Below are positions 52,707-61,958 of a stretch of DNA of 64,000 nucleotides, one piece after another; position 1 is the stretch's first letter; every line of letters starts with the position of its first letter. A program made the position numbers and the translations under genes. The DNA is from Lachnospiraceae bacterium. GTDB lineage: Bacteria > Bacillota > Clostridia > Lachnospirales > Lachnospiraceae. The stretch lies in the NCBI GenBank assembly GCA_030524525.1, contig JAUNGI010000001.1:156664-220663 (forward strand), given 5' to 3'. The notes under the pieces are model-generated. The model was not told the origin of the DNA, did no database searches, and saw only the letters and a list, made by a program, of their open reading frames with translations.

Positions 52707-54986
52707 TTATTCCGCGCCCTTCAATGCCTCCACCATATCAATATTTCGATTTTTTCTCGCCACCATCACACTGACGAGCAGCGATACGCCAAGCGTCAAC
52801 AGCAGGCTGACCAGATACGTTGCGGGCCCCAGAACCAGCTTCAGCTCATATTCGGTCGCAAGCTCGTTCAAAAGATAGCTCAGCACGCCGATCCCAAGCG
52901 GCAGCCCGATCGCCATGCCAAGGACGGTCGCCCACAGATTCTGCCCGATGAGCAGCTTGCCGATCTTCCGGTCCTTAAAGCCGACGACCTTGAGCGTCGC
53001 CATTTCGCGGTAACGCTCGGTATAGCTCATAACGCCGAGATTATACAGCACAACAACGCCAAGAATAATTGCCGCGGCTGCAAGAAGCACGATCATCAGG
53101 TTCATAAGTTCCATAAACGAATCGAACGAATCGACGATCATCTGCTTGGACTGTACGCTTTTAACGGCGGCGTCCGAGGCGACCGCGGACTTTTCCGTCT
53201 CGGTATAGATCGAATCGACCACATAGGGAATTTGAAGCGCATCCGCATAGTCCGCCGAAATTACGATACTCTCCGAAAGGCTGCGTATGACGCCGGCAAC
53301 CTTCAACGTGTACTCCCTGTCGGAGCCGTAAGGACTCAGCGTGAAGCTGTCGCCCTCGGTCAGATCAAAGGCGTCCGCCAGACGCGTGCAGAGATATGCG
53401 CCCTCCGCGCCGATCTCCGCCATGCCATCGTCCTTCTCCGGGAACCGAACCAGATCGTTTTCCAAGCGGTAAACGTCAAGGGAGACCGCTTTTTCGCCCA
53501 TCTGTACGCTGACGCTCGCGCTCCAATCGCCGCGATACTTGGCGATCAGTTCCTGCCGCTGCTCTGCCGTTGCCTCCTCGGTCAGATAGAGCCGGGAGGA
53601 ATACTGCGTCGCCTCGTCATAGTAAAGCTCCAAAAACGCGTTCATCGTATCGCGCATACCGAGCGCGCAGACAACGATCGTCATACAGCCGACAATGCCG
53701 ATCAGACTCATGGCCGTTCTGGACTTGTGCCGCATAATATCCCGCAGATTCCAGCGCGTGCCGAACGAAAGCCGGTGGAACAGCTTCGTTTTTTCCACAA
53801 CCAGCGGCTTCATTTTCTTCGGCGTGTACGGTCGGAGCGCCTCGGCGGCGGTCCCGCGAAGCATTTTCCGGGTGGACAGATAGCCGATCAGAGTCAGCAG
53901 CGCAAGAATTCCCACCAGAATCACGCAGCAGAACCATGGCAGATACAAATGCCACCAAGGCATGTCAAAATAGGTTCCCATCATGCCGCCCGGATTCATA
54001 ATGACCCAAGCGATCCCATAGCCAAGGGCGGTTCCGAGCACCGAGCCGATCACGCCGATCATCAGCGCGTAGGAGGCATAGTGCCGCAGGATGCGCCGAT
54101 CCCGAAAGCCCAAGGCCTTCAGCGTCCCGATCTGGGTCTTTTCCTTGGCGGTCAAACGGTGCATCGTCGTGACCATCGTCAGCACGGCAATCAGCAAAAA
54201 CAGCACCGGCATAACGGAGCCCATCGTCTTGCCCTCCTCGGACTCCCCCTGCGCCCCCGAATAGGAAATGTTCTCGTCCTTGGAAAGCACCAAAAGCGTT
54301 GTGGAAAGCGTCCCGTCCAGAGCCTCGACGAATTCCTTTTTGTCGAGCTTCGACAGCACGTTGAGCTGCGGATAATACGCGCCGCCCGCCGCCTTCTCGT
54401 ACATAGCGGGCGATATGTAGGCAAATCCGTGGGTATCGTAGTCGGGCATGAGCTGCGTTTCGTCGCGGACACAGATCATATATTCTCCGGCTTTTATCAA
54501 CCCGACAACTTTTCCGGAAATCTCCAGTCCCTTATAAAGAAACGTCAGCCGGTCTCCGAGCCGCACCCCGTTCGCCTCCGCATAGCGCTCGGAAAGCCAG
54601 ATCCCGTCCGCGCTCTCCCTGTCATAGTCCTCTCCGTCCATAACCAGAAAGCCGGAGACCGCTTCGTTCTCGGTCACGGTCAGCGCAACGCTGTCCCCCT
54701 CCTGTTCCTTCACGTCCACGTTGACCGAGAGAAACCGGGAGACCTCCGAAACTCCGTTCATCGCAGAGACCTTTTCCGCGTCCTCCTCCGTAATGCCGCT
54801 CTCCGAAACGATCCGATAATCGGCAAAGCCGGTCTTTTCAAAAAAAGCGGAGGTGTTTTCCTCTATGCTTACCCATTCCATATTAAAGCCGACAAACACG
54901 CCGATCCCCAGAGTGATCATAATGATCATGGAAATAAACTGCGCCTTGTACAGCCCCATCGTTCTCCAAAGCTTTTTGAACAGCAT
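52707..54986 (-). CDS. ABC transporter permease, two FtsX-like domains
   Basis: 759 residues. One membrane segment at the N-terminus (about 15-35), an external domain, three membrane segments with the FtsX pattern (about 255-375; EKTQIGTLKALGFRDRRIL), a fourth near 430, a second external domain, and three C-terminal segments (about 630-750; YREMATLKVVGFKDRKIG). This is the double-FtsX architecture of LolCE/MacB-like and peptide-resistance exporters. It ends the operon with the ATPase gene, 13 bases apart. Substrate unknown; shared operators with an iron-type cassette suggest regulation by the same factor. Confidence 0.9.
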   Translation of the reverse strand: MLFKKLWRTMGLYKAQFISMIIMITLGIGVFVGFNMEWVSIEENTSAFFEKTGFADYRIVSESGITEEDAEKVSAMNGVSEVSRFLSVNVDVKEQEGDSVALTVTENEAVSGFLVMDGEDYDRESADGIWLSERYAEANGVRLGDRLTFLYKGLEISGKVVGLIKAGEYMICVRDETQLMPDYDTHGFAYISPAMYEKAAGGAYYPQLNVLSKLDKKEFVEALDGTLSTTLLVLSKDENISYSGAQGESEEGKTMGSVMPVLFLLIAVLTMVTTMHRLTAKEKTQIGTLKALGFRDRRILRHYASYALMIGVIGSVLGTALGYGIAWVIMNPGGMMGTYFDMPWWHLYLPWFCCVILVGILALLTLIGYLSTRKMLRGTAAEALRPYTPKKMKPLVVEKTKLFHRLSFGTRWNLRDIMRHKSRTAMSLIGIVGCMTIVVCALGMRDTMNAFLELYYDEATQYSSRLYLTEEATAEQRQELIAKYRGDWSASVSVQMGEKAVSLDVYRLENDLVRFPEKDDGMAEIGAEGAYLCTRLADAFDLTEGDSFTLSPYGSDREYTLKVAGVIRSLSESIVISADYADALQIPYVVDSIYTETEKSAVASDAAVKSVQSKQMIVDSFDSFMELMNLMIVLLAAAAIILGVVVLYNLGVMSYTERYREMATLKVVGFKDRKIGKLLIGQNLWATVLGMAIGLPLGIGVLSYLLNELATEYELKLVLGPATYLVSLLLTLGVSLLVSVMVARKNRNIDMVEALKGAE

Positions 54987-54999
54987 CCTGCATCCCCCT

Positions 55000-55701
55000 T
55001 TACCATTCGATCTCGTCGGCGGATATCGGATGCTCCTGCTCCTCTTGAGAAACGATCCTGCCGTTTTTCACGCGGATGACCACGTCCGCCATTTTCGCAA
55101 TGTTCTGGTTATGCGTAACAATGACGATGGTCTTTCCGTAATCCCTCGCCATTTTCAGCAGAAGCTTGAGCACCATTACGCCGGTTTCGGAGTCCAGCGC
55201 TCCGGTCGGCTCGTCGCAGAGCAGGATCTTGGGATTTTTGGCAAGCGCGCGGGCAATGGACACCCGCTGCTGTTCTCCGCCCGAAAGCTCGGAGGGAAAA
55301 TTGCGCAGATGATCGGAAAGCCCCACCTCCGTGAGCATTTTCGTGGCGGACAGAGGATGCGGCGCGATCTCGTCCACGAGCTTTACGTTCTCATGCACGG
55401 TCAGCGTGGGAACGAGATTATAAAACTGAAACACAAAGCCGACTTTTGCCGCGCGGTATTCCGCAAGCGCGTCGTTGGACAGCGTGGAAATGTCCTTTCC
55501 GTCCACGACGATCTTTCCGCTCGTGGGACTGTCCAGTCCGCCCAGCAGATTCAGAAGCGTACTCTTGCCCGCGCCGGAGGGCCCCAGAATGACAACGAAT
55601 TTTCCCTCCTCCAATTGAAGATCGACATTGTCCAGTGCCTTCAGCTCATGATCGCCGCTTTTGTAAACGCGGCTGACTCCGTGAAATTCTACGATAGCCA
55701 T
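55000..55701 (-). CDS. ABC transporter ATP-binding protein (LolD/MacB type)
   Basis: 233-residue ATPase that powers the FtsX-type permease encoded next. Walker A GPSGAGKS (40-47), Q-loop VFQFYNLVP, signature [15 protein letters not shown], Walker [13 protein letters not shown] and the H-loop VTHN are intact. ATG 55701 follows GGGGGAG by 7 bases; the upstream frame start lies in the operator region. A strong promoter and two palindromes lie upstream. Confidence 0.95.
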   Translation of the reverse strand: MAIVEFHGVSRVYKSGDHELKALDNVDLQLEEGKFVVILGPSGAGKSTLLNLLGGLDSPTSGKIVVDGKDISTLSNDALAEYRAAKVGFVFQFYNLVPTLTVHENVKLVDEIAPHPLSATKMLTEVGLSDHLRNFPSELSGGEQQRVSIARALAKNPKILLCDEPTGALDSETGVMVLKLLLKMARDYGKTIVIVTHNQNIAKMADVVIRVKNGRIVSQEEQEHPISADEIEW

Positions 55702-55728
55702 ACAACAACTCCCCCTCGTATCTCCGGC

Positions 55729-55744
55729 GTTAGCCAAAGCTAAC
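55729..55744. promoter_or_regulatory. Palindromic operator-like site 2 before the ABC operon
   Basis: GTTAGC-CAAA-GCTAAC, a perfect 6+6 palindrome in the 5' leader, 27 bases before the ATPase start codon. Confidence 0.7.
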
Positions 55745-55773
55745 TCCTTCCTTAAAAGAAAAGCGGCGGCCAA

Positions 55774-55789
55774 ATTAGCCGTCGCTAAC
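55774..55789. promoter_or_regulatory. Palindromic operator-like site 1 before the ABC operon
   Basis: ATTAGC-CGTC-GCTAAC, same TTAG-N6-CTAA core, beginning about 3 bases after the predicted transcription start. A protein bound here would block RNA polymerase. Confidence 0.72.
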
Positions 55790-55798
55790 CGTTGCTTT

Positions 55799-55827
55799 AA
55801 TATAACTCCGTTTTACCGCCTTGTCAA
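55799..55827 (-). promoter_or_regulatory. Strong sigma-A promoter for the ABC operon
   Basis: On the minus strand, a perfect -35 TTGACA (55822-55827), a 17-base spacer and TATATT (55799-55804). The predicted start is near 55792. Confidence 0.85.
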
Positions 55828-55852
55828 GCAATTTTTTTATTCCGCGGAAAAC

Positions 55853-56782
55853 TTAACCGAAAAGGAGCTGTCCCGCCTTCCGGTTCCACCCGGTCTTCCA
55901 AAAACCGTACCGGCACAGCAGGCTCCACTTTTCCGGCAGGGGCGCGTTCTCCGTCCGAAGATACGCCTCCAAGATCCCGCGCCGCTCGTCCGAAAGCTCC
56001 GCTCCGTAAATTTCCCGGAACTCCTCCGCCTGACGGTAGGTTCTTTCAAGGGACGCCCGGATCTGCTCCTTTTTCGCCGCCATCCGCAGACTTGCCGAAA
56101 GCGAGGAATAATCCTTCGCCCCCTCCACGTTGTTTTCGTGCAGCCGGTAACGGATATACGGCGTTTTCAGAAAACCGATCCTCCCAAAGCACGCCGCCGT
56201 CAGCCCGATCCACCAGTCGTGCATGACCGAATGCTCCGGAAGCACCGTCAGCTTTTCCAAAAGCGCCCGGTTGCACATCATCGTACAGCCGGTCACGCAG
56301 TTCTGCACGAGCTGCTTAGCAAAGCTCCTGCCGGTTCCGGAAAGCTTCTGCAGGGCGAACATGGAAGGATACAGCACCCGCTCCCGCTCGTCCACAACGA
56401 TCAGATCGGAATGCACCAAAAGCGGCGTATCCGCGCCGTACCGCTCCTCCATGCGCCGGAGCGCCCGGAACGCCGCCTCCACCTTGTTCGGAAGCCATAC
56501 GTCGTCCTGATCCGCAAACATCACATAATCGGCGGCTGCAAGCGGCAGCATCCCGTAAAAATTTGCCGCCGAGCCGCCGGAATTGACCGCATTTTGACGG
56601 ACGGTAATTTTCTCCGGAAAACGCGCCGCATAGCCGCATAGGATCTCCCATGTGCCGTCCTTCGAGCCGTCGTCCGAAACGAACAGCCGCCAGTCCGTGT
56701 TCGTCTGCGCAAGGATCGAGTCGAGCTGCGCCGCAAGAAAGCGTTCTCCGTTGTACGTTGCCATTAAAATATCAATGCTCAT
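55853..56782 (-). CDS. Glycosyltransferase family 2
   Basis: 309-residue GT-A fold enzyme. The nucleotide-sugar site shows ILMATYNGERFLAAQLDSI near the start, SDDGSKDGTWEIL, and the metal motif ADQDDVW near residue 95. A rhamnosyl/galactosyl-type GT2 by pattern. Cytoplasmic or membrane-peripheral. Start overlaps the glf stop (ATGA at 56779-56782). Given glf, it could add galactofuranose; that is inference. Last gene of the glycopolymer locus. Confidence 0.9.
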   Translation of the reverse strand: MSIDILMATYNGERFLAAQLDSILAQTNTDWRLFVSDDGSKDGTWEILCGYAARFPEKITVRQNAVNSGGSAANFYGMLPLAAADYVMFADQDDVWLPNKVEAAFRALRRMEERYGADTPLLVHSDLIVVDERERVLYPSMFALQKLSGTGRSFAKQLVQNCVTGCTMMCNRALLEKLTVLPEHSVMHDWWIGLTAACFGRIGFLKTPYIRYRLHENNVEGAKDYSSLSASLRMAAKKEQIRASLERTYRQAEEFREIYGAELSDERRGILEAYLRTENAPLPEKWSLLCRYGFWKTGWNRKAGQLLFG

Positions 56783-57870
56783 AGCTTGTCCACCATCGCC
56801 AGCGCCGATGCGATCACCTTGTCCATATCATAATACTTGTATTCGCCGAGCCTGCCTCCGAACAGCACCTTGCTCTCCTTCTGCGCCAACTGCCGGTAGC
56901 GCTCGTACAGCGCCTGATTTTCCGCGTTGTTGATCGGATAATAGGGTTCCTCCCCGACGCTCCATTCCGCCGGATATTCCTTGGAAATTACGGTTTTCGG
57001 CTGTTTTCCAAAGACAAAATGCTTATGCTCGATGATGCGCGTGTAGGGAACCTCGCGCTCCGTATAATTCACGACCGCATTGCCCTGATAGTTTTCCATG
57101 TCCAGCACCTTGTGTTCAAACGTCACCATCCGGTACTGCAAAACGCCCTCGGAATAATCGAAATACTCGTCGACGGCGCCGGTGTAGATCACCTTCTCCG
57201 CCAGCGCGTCAAGCTCCGCCCTGTCCTTTTTGTAATCGACGCCGAGCCGAACCTCCACGCCTGCAAGCATCCGCTCGACAAGCTTGGTATAGCCCTCCAC
57301 CGGGATCCCCTGATAGCGGTCGTTAAAGTAATTGTTGTCGTAAGTAAATCGAAGCGGCAGCCGCCGGATAATGAACGCCGGAAGCTCCTTGCAGTCGCGC
57401 CCCCACTGTTTTTCCGTATAGCCCTTGACAAGCTTCTCGTAAACGTCCCTGCCGACGAGGGAAAGCGCCTGCTCCTCCAGATTCCGCGGCTCTCCGATCC
57501 GCTCCTCGGCGATCTGCGCGGCAATGATCTTCTGCGCCTCCGCCGGAGTACGGACGCCCCACATCCGGTTGAAGGTGTTCATATTGAACGGCAGATTATA
57601 CAGCTCGTCCTTATAGACCGCCACCGGCGAATTCACATAGTGATTAAACTCCGAAAACTGATTGACATAATTCCAGATCCTTGCGTCGGACGTATGGAAA
57701 ATATGCGCCCCGTACCAATGCACCGGGATCCCCTCGACCTGCTTACAGTACGCGTTGCCCGCGATGTGATCCCGCCGGTCGATCACGAGACAGCGCTTTC
57801 CCCGGAGCGTCAGCTCCCGCGCCGCGGTCGCCCCGAACAGCCCCGCGCCGACAATCAAATAATCGTACAT
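56779..57870 (-). CDS. glf: UDP-galactopyranose mutase
   Basis: 363-residue flavoenzyme converting UDP-galactopyranose to UDP-galactofuranose. The FAD motif IVGAGLFGATAARELTLRG is at about 6-24, then IDRRDHIAGNAY, VHWYGAHIFHTSD, GYTEKQWGRDCKELP and the C-terminal GRLGEYKYYDMDKVI. ATG 57870 follows GGAGGCAGG. It implies that the surface polymer contains galactofuranose. Between the exporter ATPase and the GT2 gene. Confidence 0.96.
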   Translation of the reverse strand: MYDYLIVGAGLFGATAARELTLRGKRCLVIDRRDHIAGNAYCKQVEGIPVHWYGAHIFHTSDARIWNYVNQFSEFNHYVNSPVAVYKDELYNLPFNMNTFNRMWGVRTPAEAQKIIAAQIAEERIGEPRNLEEQALSLVGRDVYEKLVKGYTEKQWGRDCKELPAFIIRRLPLRFTYDNNYFNDRYQGIPVEGYTKLVERMLAGVEVRLGVDYKKDRAELDALAEKVIYTGAVDEYFDYSEGVLQYRMVTFEHKVLDMENYQGNAVVNYTEREVPYTRIIEHKHFVFGKQPKTVISKEYPAEWSVGEEPYYPINNAENQALYERYRQLAQKESKVLFGGRLGEYKYYDMDKVIASALAMVDKL

Positions 57871-57884
57871 ACCTGCCTCCAAAA

Positions 57885-58625
57885 TCAACTGTTGATCTTT
57901 TCCTCGTAGATCGCGGCCACCTCTTCCACGCCGCCGCTTGCGATCAGCTCGCCCTGTTCGAGCAAAATCGCCTTATTGCAGAGCGCTTTGACCTGTCCGA
58001 TGCTGTGCGAAACAAACAGCACGGTCACGCCGCTGTCGAACATGGACTTGATCTTGTTCTCGCTCTTCTTCCGGAACTTCGCGTCTCCGACGGAGAGCAC
58101 CTCGTCGAGGATCAGGATCTCCGGCTCCACCACGGTCGCGATGGAAAAGCCCAGCCGGGCCCGCATACCGGAGGAGTAGTTCTTTAACGGCACGTCAAGA
58201 AACTTTCCCAGCTCGGAAAACTCCGCGATCTCCGGATATTTCTGATTCAGGAAGCTGCGGGAAAAGCCAAGCACCGAACCGTAGAGATAAATATTCTCCC
58301 GTCCCGTATACTGCATGTCGAAGCCCGCGCCCAGCTCCAGCAGCGGCGCGATCTTTCCGTGGACATGGATCGCCCCCTTCGTGGGCTTCAGCACCCCCGA
58401 AATGACCTTCAAAAGCGTGGATTTGCCGGCGCCGTTTAAGCCCAAAATACCGACCCGGTCGCCCTTTTCCACATTAAAGCTGATATTTTTCAGCGCCCAG
58501 AATTCGTTATAGCGGATATCGCCCTTGAGCTTTTTGATCAGAAAGGTTTTGAGGTCGTCCACCTTTTCCTCGCTGAGGTTAAAGCAAAGACTGACGTCCT
58601 TTACTTCTATCGCATTTTTTGCCAT
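57885..58625 (-). CDS. Polysaccharide/teichoic acid exporter ATP-binding protein (Wzt/TagH type)
   Basis: 246-residue ATPase of the ABC-2 glycan export family. Walker A GLNGAGKS is at 62-69; the family-specific PLLELGAGFDMQYTGRENIYL block, signature YSSGMRARLGFSIA and Walker B ILILDEVLSVGD are clear. It ends soon after the ATPase core, so it lacks the C-terminal sugar-binding domain of O-antigen Wzt proteins. The permease partner is at 60112-61893. Confidence 0.94.
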   Translation of the reverse strand: MAKNAIEVKDVSLCFNLSEEKVDDLKTFLIKKLKGDIRYNEFWALKNISFNVEKGDRVGILGLNGAGKSTLLKVISGVLKPTKGAIHVHGKIAPLLELGAGFDMQYTGRENIYLYGSVLGFSRSFLNQKYPEIAEFSELGKFLDVPLKNYSSGMRARLGFSIATVVEPEILILDEVLSVGDAKFRKKSENKIKSMFDSGVTVLFVSHSIGQVKALCNKAILLEQGELIASGGVEEVAAIYEEKINS

Positions 58626-58636
58626 TGTATTCCGTC

Positions 58637-60064
58637 CTACTTTCCGTCCTTCAAACTACAGTACATATGCGCAAGCTTGGCTTTGAGCTTCCGCTTCCAA
58701 GACGACTGCATCAGCTCCAGCTCATGCCGCAGCCGCCGGTTTTCCATCTCCGCCTCCGCCGCGCTCAGCCGTTTCTTCGCATCCTCGGAGTCGTCCGCGG
58801 TCAGGCAGTACAGCTCCCTTTCCTTCTCCGCCTGCTTCAGCTTTTTGGAAATTGCAGAGCGTCTCTCGCCGACCTTATACGCCTTGCGGTCCACGCCCGG
58901 ACCGTCCATTGCCCGATCCATCGAATCCAGCAGGTCTCCGGCGTCGTAATCCTGTAAGGTGGAAAACGCGTTTTTTTTCAGATAATTTTCATGCCAGCAC
59001 CGCAGAAAGAGATAGGCGTTTTTGGCGCGCTCCTCCTCGGACAGCTCCGCCGGCTCCTGCCCGACGGAGCTCAGATAACGGTTCCAGCAGGGCGTCGGCT
59101 CCAGCAAAAAGCAGCCGCGGTTGTGCTTGACCGGCAGATAATTCCGCGAAACGTCGATCATCGTCGCGTCGATCTGCCGAAGCTGGTCGATCACAAGCTG
59201 CGGGATCAAAAAATGATCCGTCGTCCGGTTCAGAATGATCAGCCTCGTGCCGGGCTTTGAAAACAGCGCGAAATGCGACAGCGTGCCGCAGCAGCAGGCG
59301 ATCTCCTTTGCCCCCGCCGCAAGGGCGAACTGCTCGGCGATCGGAAGCTTTTCGGGCGCCGCAACATGATAGCCCTGTTCCCGGAAATAGTTTTCAAAAT
59401 AGATCTCGTTTAAGCAGTCCTGCTTTTCAAACTGCGTTCTTGTAAAATAGACCTTTTCATACGGGCTTTTCGGCAGCCGCTCGGCGATCGTATCGTAAAC
59501 GTAATTCAGCTCCGTGCGGTAGCCCGACCAGAGGTACATCGTTTCGTCCGGTACGATCAGCATGTCGTAGCGGGTCGGCACCTCCACATATTCGACCTTT
59601 TCCGGAGGGATCTCCATCAGCGCGTACAGGTCGTTGATCCAGCCGGGGATCTCCGTCGTGATCGCGAACACAAGCCGGTCGTACTCGCCCGGATGCTGCA
59701 TGACCCACCAGAGGCGCGAAAGCCCCTCGGAAAAGAAATGACCGAAATGACCGTCCACCACGCCGCCGAATACGGCGGTACCGGAAACCGTGCGGATCTC
59801 GCCTTCGGGGACTTCGTACGCCCGCAGACAGGATTTGTTCATCTCCCGATCCTGCCTCCGGCTCCAGCCTCCGACAAAATTTCCCGCTTCGTCGCAGGCT
59901 CCGCCCCTGCTGACATAGTCGATCATGCCCGCCTTCTTTTCCTTGCGGACGGGCAGCACCATTCCGCGCGGATAACTGACGACTCCTGCGGGTTCCGCAA
60001 TGCGGTAATCCTTTTCACAGAACTCCTTCCATTTTTTCTCCCTTTGTACAAACAGCGTTTCCAT
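58637..60064 (-). CDS. Glycosyltransferase family 61 (DUF563)
   Basis: 475 residues. The GT61 core (about 100-300) shows VVDGHFGHFFSEGLSRLWWV, YFTRTQFEKQDCLNE and EIACCCGTLSHFALF. A C-terminal basic coiled coil (about 405-475) is unusual and may anchor it to the membrane or exporter. ATG 60064 follows AAGGAG. Between the exporter ATPase and permease genes. Sugar and acceptor cannot be told. Confidence 0.85.
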   Translation of the reverse strand: METLFVQREKKWKEFCEKDYRIAEPAGVVSYPRGMVLPVRKEKKAGMIDYVSRGGACDEAGNFVGGWSRRQDREMNKSCLRAYEVPEGEIRTVSGTAVFGGVVDGHFGHFFSEGLSRLWWVMQHPGEYDRLVFAITTEIPGWINDLYALMEIPPEKVEYVEVPTRYDMLIVPDETMYLWSGYRTELNYVYDTIAERLPKSPYEKVYFTRTQFEKQDCLNEIYFENYFREQGYHVAAPEKLPIAEQFALAAGAKEIACCCGTLSHFALFSKPGTRLIILNRTTDHFLIPQLVIDQLRQIDATMIDVSRNYLPVKHNRGCFLLEPTPCWNRYLSSVGQEPAELSEEERAKNAYLFLRCWHENYLKKNAFSTLQDYDAGDLLDSMDRAMDGPGVDRKAYKVGERRSAISKKLKQAEKERELYCLTADDSEDAKKRLSAAEAEMENRRLRHELELMQSSWKRKLKAKLAHMYCSLKDGK

Positions 60065-60111
60065 CAAGCTTTCCACTCCTTCCCGGCAGAGCCCTCTTTG
60101 CGCCCCGCAGC

Positions 60112-61893
60112 TTAAATGTGAAGAATAAATTCATCCTGCTTGCGGTAGAATACCGTAAATCCTACAAACAGAGAAATTGCCGCAAAAATGCAGCCCAGCA
60201 CCATCGTATCCCGGTCAAGCCCCTTTCCTTCCATGACCGTCCTGCGCAGATTATAGATCATCAGATACACCGGATTGACCTTGAAGATCCAGCCCGCATC
60301 GCTGGCCTTCAGCGTGTCCACCTTGTAAAATACGGCGGAGCAGTACATCAGCAGCAGGCAGAATACGTTCCAGAGATATTCGATATCGCGGAAAAACACG
60401 TTTATGGTCGCCAGCAGCATCCCGATGCCCACGGCAAACAGAAGCAGCACGAAGATCGGTACAAACCCTTCCAGCAGATGCCATGTCAGAGGCACCTTCT
60501 TATACGCCATCACCACGCCCAGATCGATCAGGGAGATCAGAAACAGGACGAAATTATAAAGGATCGTGGACAGCGGATACATGTACTTGGGAACGTATAC
60601 CTTTTTTATCATGGAAGCGTTTGAGCGGATGGAGCGAAGCGCCTCCTTTGTTGTACTCTGAAACAGGGTAAACATCAGACGTCCGGTCAGGATATAGACG
60701 GCGTAAAGCGGCTCCCCGTGCCCGAAGAAGTTCCGGAACACATAGGTCAGCACCATCATCGTGAGCAGCGGCTCGATCAGCGACCAGAGTATTCCAAGGA
60801 ACGAACGCCGGTATTTCAGAACAATCCCCTTCTTTACCAGCTCCAGCAGCAGGAAGCGGTACTTGGCCATATTGCGGAAAATATCCCGCAGCCGCTTTCC
60901 CTTTGTTCTGCCCTGCACCGGCAGCATCAGAAGGTGCAGGAAAATCTCCATCGTCTCGGAAAGAAGCATTGCGGCGATCACGAGCATAAGCGGCACATAG
61001 ACCATCAGCCAATGCGCCTTACTGATCGTCTGTAGGATCGAAACATACCAACCCTGATAGGTGAGAATGCGCAGCGCCGGAAGGAATACCACCGCACACA
61101 GCACGTTTTTCGGCTTGGGGAACAGCGCGCCCAAAAGCGTGGAAAGAGAAAACATCGCAAACAGCGCAACAAGCGTCAGCAGCGTCTTGAGCAGATGCAG
61201 AAGGACCAGCTCGCCGGTTCCCGCCGTGAGCGAATAAAACGGCGTGAAGAACAGCTGTCCCATCGGCTGCAAAAGCGACAGGTCCCAGATCGCCACACAG
61301 CCGAAAACAAGAAGAAAGAGTCCCGAAAAGATCTGCGCTCCCTTTTGCCGCAAAAGTGCCGGAAGCTCCGAGCCGGCAAGCCACCAGCCCAACAGCAGAT
61401 ACGGAAGTCCCCGGAACAAAACGTTCAGCACCGGAAGCTTTTCGCCCCAGCCGGTAAAATCAAAGGCGAATGCAAGCACGAGCGCGGCGCCGAACAGGAG
61501 CCCCGCAGGCACTCTTGCAAGCACAAGCAGGAGCAGGCAAACCGCCGTAAGCACAAGGAGCGCCTGCAGCATGACTTCCTCCGCGGGAACGATATGCTTG
61601 GTCACCGGATCGCCGAAGCCGTGCAGCAGAATCAGCGTCAGCAGGATCGCCAAAACGAGCGAATAGGCGTAAACGAGCAGCTCCTTTCCGCACACTCTCC
61701 CCTGTACGCTCCGTCTCCGCATGTCCGCTCCCATTGCCAGCAGCAGCGCCGGCGTTCCCACCATGCCGGAGACAAAGAAAATGCTCTCCAAAAGGGGCGA
61801 CGTTGCGGCGAAGATCACCGATAGTTGTTCCAAAGTAACGCTCAGAACCGCAAAAACAACAAAGCAGTTCCAAGGAGTTTGCTTTTTGTTCAT
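60112..61893 (-). CDS. ABC-2 polysaccharide exporter permease with extra N-terminal polytopic domain
   Basis: 593 residues, about twice a normal TagG/Wzm permease. Residues about 340-593 are the permease, with the amphipathic start KYRFLLLELVKKGIVLKYRR, SFLGILWSLIEPLLTMMV, FRDIEYLWNVFCLLL and VNPVYLMIYNLRR. Residues 1-330 hold about nine further hydrophobic segments. Parts (VSGMVGTPALLLAMGADM; FRGLPYLLLGWWLAGSE) recall acyltransferase-3 membrane proteins, but the usual catalytic His is not seen. The extra domain may modify or recruit the exported glycan; this is inference. No frameshift is apparent at the junction. Confidence 0.85.
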   Translation of the reverse strand: MNKKQTPWNCFVVFAVLSVTLEQLSVIFAATSPLLESIFFVSGMVGTPALLLAMGADMRRRSVQGRVCGKELLVYAYSLVLAILLTLILLHGFGDPVTKHIVPAEEVMLQALLVLTAVCLLLLVLARVPAGLLFGAALVLAFAFDFTGWGEKLPVLNVLFRGLPYLLLGWWLAGSELPALLRQKGAQIFSGLFLLVFGCVAIWDLSLLQPMGQLFFTPFYSLTAGTGELVLLHLLKTLLTLVALFAMFSLSTLLGALFPKPKNVLCAVVFLPALRILTYQGWYVSILQTISKAHWLMVYVPLMLVIAAMLLSETMEIFLHLLMLPVQGRTKGKRLRDIFRNMAKYRFLLLELVKKGIVLKYRRSFLGILWSLIEPLLTMMVLTYVFRNFFGHGEPLYAVYILTGRLMFTLFQSTTKEALRSIRSNASMIKKVYVPKYMYPLSTILYNFVLFLISLIDLGVVMAYKKVPLTWHLLEGFVPIFVLLLFAVGIGMLLATINVFFRDIEYLWNVFCLLLMYCSAVFYKVDTLKASDAGWIFKVNPVYLMIYNLRRTVMEGKGLDRDTMVLGCIFAAISLFVGFTVFYRKQDEFILHI

Positions 61894-61958
61894 AATGTTC
61901 CAGTATTCGCAGACAAATGTCTACGGTTCCTTTCATAAAATCAAGACCGCGAACGAGC

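Noticed and set aside
55837-56049. 70-codon minus-strand ORF overlapping the end of the GT2 gene
   Set aside because: Another frame of the GT2 gene; Arg/Ser/Gly-rich shadow.
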